Shown: piece after piece, positions 55,727-64,000 of the stretch
Layout: each line of letters starts with the position of its first letter
Position numbering within the stretch: the first letter of the stretch is position 1
Position numbers and translations under genes: made by a program
Notes under the pieces: model-generated
Told to the model about the DNA's origin: nothing
The model's database searches: none
Seen by the model: the letters and a program-made list of their open reading frames with translations, nothing else
Origin: Endomychus coccineus
Lineage: Eukaryota; Arthropoda; Insecta; Coleoptera; Endomychidae
DNA length: 64,000 bases
Direction: 5' to 3'
Assembly (NCBI GenBank): GCA_958510875.1
Contig: OY294070.1
Location: forward strand, 18,281,631 to 18,345,630

Positions 55727-55775
55727 CATATGGCATTCTGTCGTCCGATTTTGGGACTACGAAATTCGCCACAAA
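55727..55775. repeat. Copy of the 40745-40800 repeat
   Basis: TATGGCATTCTGTCGTCCGA and the following TTTTGGGACTACGAAATTCG are almost identical to 40752-40791. Confidence 0.8.
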
Positions 55776-55796
55776 GATAATAATTGTGTCTGAAAT

Positions 55797-57123
55797 GTTT
55801 CCATTAAGAAATTAAATAAATTGACCGCTGTTCTTCCCGAACTAACATCGTAAGTAAAACTCTAAAAATCTTTCCGCAAGTTGTCCATTTTTTACATCTA
55901 AAAATTATTGATAATTGTGATTTACACGTTATATCTGTTGTTTCGTCAACCTGCGACGAAAAAAAAGGGACACCCAATAATTCATCCTCTATGTGATTTC
56001 GGAGGACATAATTTATTGATTCAAGAATTTCGTTTTGTATTGTTTTTGAGGTGCCTGCAAATACTGACGCGTTACTCATAAAATCGCGAAGCTTACTGTC
56101 GTGTTTACAAAACAAATCTAACAATTCCCTAAAATTACCTTTATTAACTGAATTTTCAGTTTCATCATGCCCTCTAACTGCCAAATCTTGAGATGATAAA
56201 TACAGTAAGAAATCAATGATTTTTTTTCAAACTTCGCAGTTGTCTTTAACTGTATTGTTATTATGATTTACTATTAGGCGTGTACGAACAGAATCAACCA
56301 CATTAACAATATTCTGTTTACCAGTTAATTAAAACTTAATACTCGATGTAATATGTTCCTGCGATTTTTCATGTCTGTCTAAACCACGAGCTAAATTTTT
56401 CATATCATTATAACCCAAGTGCCCCCAACATGAAGTTGTATCAGATGTAAATAGCAAGAAATACCAGCAATATAATTTATTGTGTACCTCAGATTCCGTT
56501 AACCATAAATATTTTTTATAATTGTCAGTATTAAATGATCGATTTTGATAATTGATACTTACCTGACATTACTAATCCTTTCAAATCCGGTAAAGGCCAT
56601 CTATTTTGAAAAAACAGATTTTTGTCATATGTTAATCCACTAAATGGATTTTCTAAAAAGACAGCAACTAAATCACTAGTACTAGTAGCACTCATTTTAA
56701 ATTTTAATAATTTCCCAGACAAATTCTAATCTAACCTTACTTCGCGTGGCGTGACAACTTCATAAACAAGCACTGACGTAGCAGTCGGTAGCATGCACGT
56801 GTCGTATTTCATAAACTGCGAGCGGCTGCTGCAGGCTAGCCTACAGAGGGTGTTGCCATTTTAAATGTTTCAGGCTATTTGGCAATTAGACTGGTCGTAA
56901 AAACGGCAACTGTGTTGAGCAACACATGCTCAGAGTTTGAGATATATAGAAAGTCTAGCATCAGGGCACTGTTGCCAGATTAAAAATAACTACTGAGAAC
57001 GGGGAATTAATTGCAAAATTAAAAAAAATATCAGAGAAACAGGGAATAAAATGGAGAATGATCATCAAGATAAATTGGTGAGGAGGCTGAGCCTCTTTAG
57101 CCTCCTTCGAGGAGCCGCCACTG
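55797..57123 (-). pseudogene. hAT transposon, 5' two thirds (ZMYM1/DUF4371-like transposase)
   Basis: The right end is the inverted repeat GAGGAGCCGCCACTG (57109-57123), i.e. CAGTGGCGGCTCCTC on the coding strand. Coding begins near 56692 (MSATSTSDLVAVFLENPFSG) and continues as NRWPLPDLKGLVMSGKYQLS. A TTF-type zinc finger follows (C, C, then LARGLDRHEKSQEHI). Then AVRGHDETENSVNKGNFREL and SQVDETTDITCKSQLSIIFR, the start of the RNase H-like fold with its Asp-Glu. Frameshifts occur at about 56330 and 56210. It stops at about 55797 without the hATC dimerisation region or a left inverted repeat, so the 3' end is lost. Confidence 0.88.
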
Positions 57124-57800
57124 ATAAGTATAGTGCTAGAAACAAAAACTGTTAAATTTTAACTAAAGAAACAAATTATTATAAAAGATCTATCCTGGAG
57201 ATGATTCTAATAAAAAGTGACTCAAGTCTGTCAATCATAGAACAAACGTTCAATCATAGAACAAACGTTCAATCATTAAGTCAAATTTATACTAATTTAA
57301 TTGATTAAAACTTTCAAATTCCTACATGGTTCTTTATAATGTTAACAGTATATTCTAGGTAGAATGCTGAAATAGCAATATTTATAGTAAGGGCTGACCA
57401 ACCTTTTCTTATTACCTCATAAATCTCAAACATCTGGTTCGAAAGTGGATACTTAAGCGTATTGTAGTTTGGTTTCAATATTATTGAAACATTGCACGAG
57501 ATGACTTCGAATATTAGAAGTAGATAGCTATGCAGTGGCTTCTTGATACATATCCATATACTTGAAGCATTAATGTGTTACAATTTCGATTACTCCTGTT
57601 TCTGTTCGTTTCGGCGACGTGGGCATTTTTAATTGAAATTAATGCGATAAGGACGGTTTGAGCTTAATACAATTCGTTCTAAGACATTGATACGTCTTCT
57701 AGTGATGGTCGTGAAACCGAAACGTACGTAAAGACGAAAATAATAAGCATATGATGTGTTAGTGTGACCTATTTCCCCAGAATTTATATACAAACTATAC
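57124..57800 (+). mobile_element. Penelope-like element, 3' end (copy 4)
   Basis: Plus strand: decayed GIY-YIG tail (AACTAAAGAAACAAATTATT, ATCCTGGAGATGATTC), then the 3' untranslated region with AAACGTACGTAAAGACGAAA at about 57719, ending GTGTGACCTATTTCCCCAG near 57780. A short duplication (ATCATAGAACAAACGTTCA twice, 57234-57271) is specific to this copy. Confidence 0.82.
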
Positions 57801-58760
57801 ATTATTGTTGAATTGTAAATATGTTTCATTACAACTTTACTATGAATTGTGGAACGAATATAACCAAGCGACTGTCCATAATAGTATCTTTGTTATTCGA
57901 ATATAAGCATAATTGCAAACGAATGAATATTTTATTTATCCAGCACCGTCATGCATTTCATTGACTGGTTATTTCAAATGAATGCTCATAATTATCAACA
58001 GGTTGATAAAAGTGAAGTTTATTGTAAAATAATTAATTGGCTATTTGTTTCATATTCGATTTCAATTAGGTTTTAAACGAGCTATTCAATAAATAGCCAA
58101 ATATAAACATTACATTCATCGCTTTACTGCATTCTTCAAGGTTTTATTCCACTACATTTCAAAGAAAAGCTACCAAAAGGTATGGATCATTGTTTCATGT
58201 TAAAAACTCGAAGAATTTAATTACCTCCTAAATACACAACGCTTTCCTTTCCATCTTTTACAAGTGAATTGTTCATACAGTATATTTGATAGGTTGCGTG
58301 TAAAATAGTTCGTGTACATTGTTCTTTAGCGGTTCACAGGAAACGCTACTTTACCACATAAACGTTAACATCATCGTCATGGGGGATGAGGCCGATCCAG
58401 GAATGTGTTGAGGATTTTCACGATAAAATATTTAGATTAGATTTAGGTTATACGTTCGAAGTTTCCCTTTCATCAAAGCTTTAATTAAGCAGAAGTCTGT
58501 CAATGGCGGTCACACGTTATTCTGAACGGTGATGGAAAGTAAAGGCTTTGATTGTGTTCGGAATCAAATCTCGTCGAAAAATCAATCTCCTTTGTACCGA
58601 AGAGAGAAAAAGCGAGCTTTAATTCTCCGGATAAACCCATTAGGTTTTCGAAAGTTTATTTATACCTAAAATTGTCCCGATGATGGCTTGCGCATATTGT
58701 TCAATGATTCTTGTAAACGATGATTCAATTGTTGTAAACTATACACGTTATGTTTAGTGT
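57801..58760. other. No recognisable feature
   Basis: Non-coding, AT-rich. Confidence 0.4.
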
Positions 58761-58762
58761 AT

Positions 58763-60066
58763 ATTTATTTATTTATTTAATTATACTAGCTCAACGGAAG
58801 AAACCTCTTGGAGAGCTTAGGAGTACATATAATATAATCACAGAGTAGGAATTAAAATTAACTAATATACACAGCTTTACAAATGTTATTAGGGTTACAA
58901 CAAAATATGTCAACAGTCATACCGATCATCCCATAGAATCTATACATTTTGAATATTGGGAAAAATAATAACGTATTTGTTCTGCAGAGTGGTAGATAAT
59001 ATGTTTGTGTGGAACGGGTGCGAGCAGATGTAACATGTAAATTCAGCCTTGATAAAATCACAGGACAGTCAACCAGGTTATAAAAGACCTTATACAGGAA
59101 TAAAATACTATGAATTTCCCTACGTTTATGTAACTCTAGGTAAGAGAATCTATCTACTAGAGCCATCAGCTTTGAAGGGTAAATATATTAAGAAACGCCG
59201 ATTCACACGCTCTATTTTGTTTATATAAATCTTGTAGTGGAGGTTCCACACAATTGAAGCACATGCCTAGAAATAATTGATTCAGTGTGAGACAATTTCA
59301 CGTCAAACAAAACTTCCAATTCTCTGAAACTATAGGAACGAGCAAGGGCTGTGTCAACAAGTTTGTAATTGTAAATAATAGGCGTAATTTTCTTGGTGAA
59401 AGTCATTACAGTGCACTTACTAATACTAAGCTCCAGATGATTGATTACACACCAAGTACTGCGTGCATCCAAGTCATGCTGCAGTGAGATACAACATAAA
59501 GAATGCTTTACTGCTGAGTAAAGTTGTAAATCGTCTGCGTAAAGAAGAAAACAACAGACAAATAAAGAAGAAATGGCATTGATAAATAAACTGAATAGGA
59601 TTGGTTCAAGTACTGATCCTTGAGGTACACCTGAGGTGGCGTTAAATGAATATGATTTAAAACCTCTAGACTCTACATATTGATATCTTATCACTTAGGT
59701 AAGAATTCCAAAATGCAATCAAATGGTTTATAAATACCAAAGCCTGACATTTTATTCAATAAAATACTGTGATCCATTTTATCAAATGCCTTTGCAAAAT
59801 CGAGATAGATACAATCAACCTGGCCACCCTCATCAATAACATCAGCCAAGTATTGAATAGAGGAACCTAAGTTAGTAACAGTTGATCTGCCAGGCATGAA
59901 CCAATGCTGCTCTCGGGATATCTGGAGTTTTACATGATTGAAAGTAGCATCATATGAGATATATTCAAACATTTTTAAAAAGTTATTGAGGATAGAGGCA
60001 ATTGGGCGATAATTAGTAACCTCATGTCTATTACCTTTTTTAAAAACCGGTACTAATTTTGAAACT
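58763..60066 (-). pseudogene. CR1/Jockey-type retrotransposon, RT and 3' end
   Basis: On the minus strand: KLVPVFKKGNRHEVTNYRPI at about 60060-60000, then FMPGRSTVTNLGSSIQYLAD and motif A YLDFAKAFDKMDHSILL (59800). Motif B GVPQGSVLEPILFSLFIN follows (59600), then motif C LLYADDLQLYSAV (59540). The thumb contains HLELSISKCTVMTFTKK. The C-terminus has LHKRREIHSILFLYKVFYNL. The 3' tail is a run of TAAA units at 58763-58782. Breaks include a stop near 59694. The upstream part continues at 61261 beyond a hAT insertion. Confidence 0.9.
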
Positions 60067-60074
60067 CTTCACAG
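60067..60074 (+). repeat. 8 bp target duplication of the hAT insertion, left
   Basis: CTTCACAG at 60067-60074 is repeated exactly at 61253-61260, immediately outside the hAT ends. Confidence 0.92.
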
Positions 60075-61252
60075 CAGTGGCGGCTCCTCGAAGGAGGCTG
60101 AGGAGGCTCGACCTCCTCACCAATTTATCTTAATGATCAGTCTCCATTTTATTTCCTGTTTCTCTGATAATTTTTAAAATTTTACAATTAATTCCCCGTT
60201 CTCAGTAGTTATTTTTAATCTGGCAACAGTGCCCTGAGGCTAGACTCTCTATATATCTCAAACGCTGAGCATGTGTTGTTCAACGCAGTTGCCGTTTTTC
60301 CGACCAGTCCGAACGCCAACTGGGTAAATCAGCGAAAATGGCAACACCCTCTGGAGGCTAGCCTGCGGCAGCCGCTAGCAATCTATGAGATATGAGACAT
60401 GCGTTCTGCCGACTGCTGAGTAGGTCAGTCAGTGCTTGTTTATGTGTTGTCACGCCACGCGAAGTAAGGTAAATTTTAGATACTATTAAAGGTCAAATTG
60501 AGATTCGTATTTCCGATTTACATGAATTTTTTGACTTGACGAATAGAAGATTTTTCGAATCTTTTTCAAAAGAGTTCCCCAATACACTTTAAGATAACTT
60601 AGTTCTAAAATATAAATTTTTTGATAAAATAGCACGGCACAATGAATTATGCGTTGTATACTCGGATAAAGATATTTTAGGCCAGTACGCCGATATGATA
60701 AAATATATGATAGACAATGATTTGCAACAAGTTTTACCTCAGTTTTATAAACTACTTTGTTTGACAGTCACCATTCCTGTCACGTCGGCATCGGTGGAGA
60801 GATCATTTTCTACTCTCAAACGAATTAAAACTTACATGCCAAATACAATGGGCCAAAATCGTTTATACAATGTTAGTTTAATATCTATTGAAAAAGAATT
60901 AGCAAAACACTTAAAACAAAATGATACATTTTTTGATAATAGAACCGTAGAATTCCGTTAATATATAAAAAAAGTTAATAAAATTAATAAAAGCAAACAA
61001 AATATGAAAAATTCAAAAAAAAGAAAAAATATTAAAAATCAAAAAAAAATAAGACAAAAAACGAACAAAAAAAATTGTTGGCAAGAGAAACTCTATACCT
61101 CCACGTTGGTTCTTGCTGGGTAACAATTAATTTTGTCACTGAAGTAGCTGGTACAGTTGCTGTGCAAAGGTTAAAAGGCTGTGAATAGAGTATATTTTTA
61201 CAAAACGTTTCATGTCCAGCCTCCTCTCTCAAAAATTCACGAGCCGCCACAG
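60075..61252 (+). mobile_element. Internally deleted hAT transposon, 1,178 bp
   Basis: The ends are CAGTGGCGGCTC and, inverted, CTGTGGCGGCTC, with the perfect 8 bp duplication CTTCACAG. The first about 400 bp match 56745-57123 reversed, up to GCCACGCGAAGTAAGGT. The central transposase is deleted and only the hATC region remains (60520-60960). Ends and duplication are intact, so trans-mobilisation is conceivable. Confidence 0.93.
60520..60963 (+). pseudogene. hAT C-terminal dimerisation region
   Basis: Plus strand: NRRFFESFSKEFPNTL, a stop, then YSDKDILGQYADMIKYMIDN and VLPQFYKLLCLTVTIPVTSA. SVERSFSTLKRIKTYM and NRLYNVSLISIEKELAKHL complete the hATC signature (P-x-T-SA-S-x-ERSFS). The last about 88 codons are open. 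Without the zinc finger and catalytic core it could only act, if expressed, as a dimerisation partner. Confidence 0.88.
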
Positions 61253-61260
61253 CTTCACAG

Positions 61261-62150
61261 ATCCGTAAAAGTATGCGATTTTAAGGCTAATGAATATAAT
61301 GCCAGTGGAGCTGAAAATATGTTGATGCAATCTTTCACGAAAAAAGCAGGATTTGATCTGGACCCTTCGTGTGACTTGTTTCAAGTCTTTTAGTAACTTG
61401 AATAACTTCAGAGGGACTAACAATTGAAAGAGATAGAATATTACTATTGAAGTTTTAAACTTATCCGAAGGTTTATCATTAGTTGAATTCGAGTTAATAT
61501 AGACACTTTGGAAGTACTTTGCAAAGACATTAACAATATCAGGAGGACTAGAGTAGCTAAGATTATCAAATTGAACGTGTTCAGGAATAGAACTGCTTTT
61601 ATTTTTGGTATGAAAAAATGACCAGAAAGATTTAGAATTACATTTTATGTTATTTTCTATTTTTGATATATAGAGCCTACATGAACAGGCGGTTTTGATT
61701 GCCGATCTTAGAGTCTTAAATGCATTACAATGATTCAGTTTAGCATCTTTTCTGTATTTATGCCAATAATATTTGTTAAGCCTGATATTCCTTATTATGT
61801 TAGGCGTGAATCAAGATGGAAACTTGTTTTTTTTTTGGGGAAGTGCATGGAACGCGTATTGTTAGCAAATTGGTAAGATGTTCATGAACAATTGTCATGC
61901 GACATTAACATTACTTGTATGATATAATACAGACCAGTCAAAATCCAGTAACAGGTTATAAAGTAATGGATATTTTGCCTTATTGAAATTAAAAATATTT
62001 ACACATTATGATGACAGATTGCTGTGGAATGTACTTGACCAAAGTACTGAAATTCAATAAACAATGGAGGATGGTGCAAATATTCACGCAATAAGCAAAC
62101 ATCAGACACAATTTTACAATTTTTCAACTCTCTCCATCTGGAATTAAGGA
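61261..62150 (-). pseudogene. CR1/Jockey-type retrotransposon, upstream part of ORF2
   Basis: On the minus strand, from about 62110 down, it reads CLLLREYLHHPPLF, then NILPICQQYAFHALP. The linker between endonuclease and RT follows: PSWFTPNIIRNIRLNKYYWH, KYRKDAKLNHCNAFKTLRSA and IKCNSKSFWSFF. Further on come PPDIVNVFAKYFQSVYIN and SHTKGPDQI, the start of the fingers. It joins 60066 once the hAT and one CTTCACAG are removed. The endonuclease itself is mostly lost. Confidence 0.82.
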
Positions 62151-62458
62151 GTTTCGGTCTTTATTCCAACGAAATTCATTTGAATTGATTAGTAAAATGT
62201 AAAAATTAACAATTCAATAACTATTATATATGCGCTGTGAGCAATAAATGACGTCATAGATATTAATTTACTGCATTTACGTCGTGTGTTGTAAACTGCG
62301 GCACGTGTACATTTTTTTACCTCAGTATATTGAACGGAGAATGAAGCTGTAGCTCTATTTGTTAATCTCGACAAAACATGGATCTTCGAAGATGGTATGT
62401 ACTGTCGGTCATCCCTGGCAAGATTCTTTGTAAAAACGATGAAACTTGGTGTCACACT
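62151..62458. other. No recognisable feature
   Basis: Spacer between two mobile elements. Confidence 0.35.
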
Positions 62459-63440
62459 ATACAGGGTGTTTCACTTTTTTCGCTCATAACTTCGGAAAAT
62501 GATAGAACTTCTAAAAATAATAGGGGTCTTTCATAAAATTTTTCTCTAAATCACTTCGTTTCCGTTGAAGTTTTGAAAAATTATTATATTTTTTCATTAT
62601 CTTCTAAACAAATGGAGATTTTCAGTTCAAACTTGGTACACGTTAGTTTCACTGGATGAGAAATTTTTTTGGTGACAAAATGTTCTTGAGACAAATACAG
62701 TAGCGTAGTTATGGGGTTTTGTACCCATTAAAACCCCTTAAAATTCTACACCAATGGTCGGAAATTATTATTGTATGCAGATTTAAAAGCTTTGATTTAT
62801 TTCCTATAAGAGAGTATTCTTGATAAATTTCACTTAGAGGCTTCCCGTTCGAGCTATTTTGATTTTTCTAATCAGGGTTATTTTATGGAATTTCTTTTGA
62901 AAGGCTATTTAAAACGCAAGAAAATATTTAAATACCTATTTATTGGTAACGATGAAAAATAATAAATGCTCAAAATGATCCATTTACTTCAACGCAACGC
63001 CGACATAGACTTCTCAACGACCTTCTTGTTCGAATTAACATTTTATTATTAATTTCACCACAAGCTCTTCGAATACGATTGAGTAGATCTTCTCTATTAT
63101 GAACCGGCGTGGCATAATTTTATCTTACAAATAAGCCCAAGCAAAAAAGTCCAGAGGATTGAGGTCAGGTGATCGAGTAGGCCATGCAACTGGACCACCT
63201 CTACCAATCCATCTTTCATCGTACTCATTATGTAGCCATTTTCGTATTTGTCTGCCAAAATGGGCAGGACAATCATCCAATTACATCCATGCATTTGGTC
63301 CCTCATTGTGTGGTGTCTATGTGATTAGTTTCCAAAAATTCTAAAAATGCAGCAGCCGTTAGTCTGTCTGGTAAAACGTATGGGCCAAACATATTGTTTT
63401 TATAAATGCCAAGCCAGACATTGACATTGAATTCTTCTTG
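62459..63440 (-). pseudogene. DD41D-type transposase fragment with 3' end ACAGGGTG
   Basis: The element end TACAGGGTGTTTCAC lies at 62460, followed by a non-coding 3' region to about 62940. On the minus strand, 63440-62960 reads EEFNVNVWLGIYKNNMFGPY, VLPDRLTAAAFLEFLE and LSCPFWQTNTKMAT-like text around the second Asp (LDDCPAHFGRQIRKWLHNEY in another frame). Then come DERWIGRGGPVAWPTRSPDL and NPLDFFAWAYL (third Asp), then IRRACGEIN. It resembles the element at 27955-29557. The N-terminal third is missing and replaced by a mariner head. Confidence 0.82.
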
Positions 63441-63602
63441 CTTGCTTTCGATGGGTGTCAAAACAGAACTGAATGACATATTAGTCTGGAAATTCTAATG
63501 CGTTCTAGTAAAAGATGGTACATCACAAATGTCACATGGGATTTTCTATTGTGGCGCCATCTGTTTAATTTTTCAGGGACATTTCACCTTGCCCTCGTGT
63601 AT
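63441..63602 (-). mobile_element. Mariner 5' end fused to the DD41D fragment
   Basis: The inverse of 30624-30785: TIR complement (CTTGCCCTCGTGT at about 63588), then GTGGCGCCATCTG, CACAAATGTCACATGGGATT and GATGGTACATC, down to the complement of CATCGAAAGCAAGCAA at 63445. Similarity to the mariner stops exactly where the DD41D coding text begins. Confidence 0.85.
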
Positions 63603-64000
63603 GAAGATAATCTTCCAGCTTATATGGCTCCAAAAATGGATTCTACCTGAATATTTGTTGAAATATTATACGAGTATTCATCCTACTAAAATAATGTTGC
63701 TGAGATTAATCGAAAGTAGATTTGGAAATCGTGCATTGCTTTAAAGATTTTGATAATCTTTGACACCACAATATGGATTAATAATATAGGCTTGAAGCTG
63801 AGAGTAAATTTTCCATATCTTTATCTAAATCTTTCAGGTGGAAGTACAAACAGTATGTACCCATTTAGGGCCTGGTTGTGATGGTTCATGTAGCCTGTTT
63901 TTATTTAATGATTGTTGGCCGCTACCATTATTATACTCTTCCCCACGAAGCCGGAAGAGTATATTGCATTTATTCAAGCTATTACTAAAATTCTAAAAAA
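63603..64000. other. No recognisable feature
   Basis: Non-coding to the window edge. Confidence 0.4.

Noticed and set aside
58141..58760. A further upstream or downstream gene next to the CR1/Jockey tail
   Set aside because: No open frame or splice pattern that I could support.
1..64000. CRISPR arrays, bacterial operons, riboswitches or phage genes
   Set aside because: The sequence is eukaryotic: spliced exons, insect-type transposons, and no ribosome binding sites or spaced repeat arrays.

Overview
The window looks like a stretch of an AT-rich animal genome, most probably an insect. Coding sequence is split by introns, there are no operons, and almost every recognisable open frame is a decayed transposable element: mariner, DD41D-type Tc1/mariner, P-like, hAT, pogo/Tigger and FLYWCH-MULE DNA transposons, Penelope-like retroelements, and several clades of non-LTR retrotransposons. 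The order cannot be settled from sequence alone. The many repeats ending in ACAGGGTG fit beetles in my experience, but that is an impression. The only piece I assign to a host gene is one spliced exon of calsyntenin (40228-40507, minus strand), so most of the window may be intron of that gene or intergenic DNA.

Layout. 0.7-2.6 kb: broken non-LTR reverse transcriptase/RNase H. 3.1-3.9 kb: tandem duplication. 4.4-5.1 kb: repeat core that returns inverted at 49 kb. 6.25-7.28 kb: foldback element built from ~150 bp units. 7.9-10.0 kb: Penelope-like 3' end, split by an LTR-like insertion. 11.6-13.1 kb: complete but dead DD41D transposon with TIRs and TA duplication. 13.4-15.6 kb: Penelope 3' end, then a minus-strand RT. 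16.4-18.7 kb: another minus-strand RT, split by a 1,248 bp P-like element encoding only a THAP domain. 20.8-26.4 kb: copies of an unnamed AT-rich repeat, non-LTR fragments, and a palindromic MITE.

27.5-29.6 kb: perfect hairpin, mariner end, DD41D transposase. 30.6-35.0 kb: a mariner split by a 3.5 kb insertion, which itself contains a 2,203 bp P-like element. 36.3-37.0 kb: pogo/Tigger remnant. 37.9-40.0 kb: long non-LTR copy. 40.2 kb: calsyntenin exon. 41 kb: MULE fragment. 44-46 kb: repeat copies and Penelope pieces in alternating strands. 47.3-48.3 kb: mariner and RT fragments. 48.6-50.4 kb: Penelope 3' half split by a TIR element. 51.2-52.2 kb: 940 bp foldback. 52.8-54.3 kb: FLYWCH-MULE and non-LTR end. 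55.8-57.1 kb: hAT. 57.1-57.8 kb: fourth Penelope 3' end. 58.8-62.1 kb: CR1/Jockey-type element split by an internally deleted hAT with an 8 bp target duplication. 62.5-63.6 kb: DD41D transposase joined to a mariner head.

The most interesting material is the pair of P-like elements. Each has CA-starting inverted ends, perfect 8 bp target duplications, subterminal inverted repeats and spliced THAP coding sequence. Nesting gives several relative dates: host retroelements first, then P-like, hAT and TIR insertions into them. No gene outside the calsyntenin exon looks functional.
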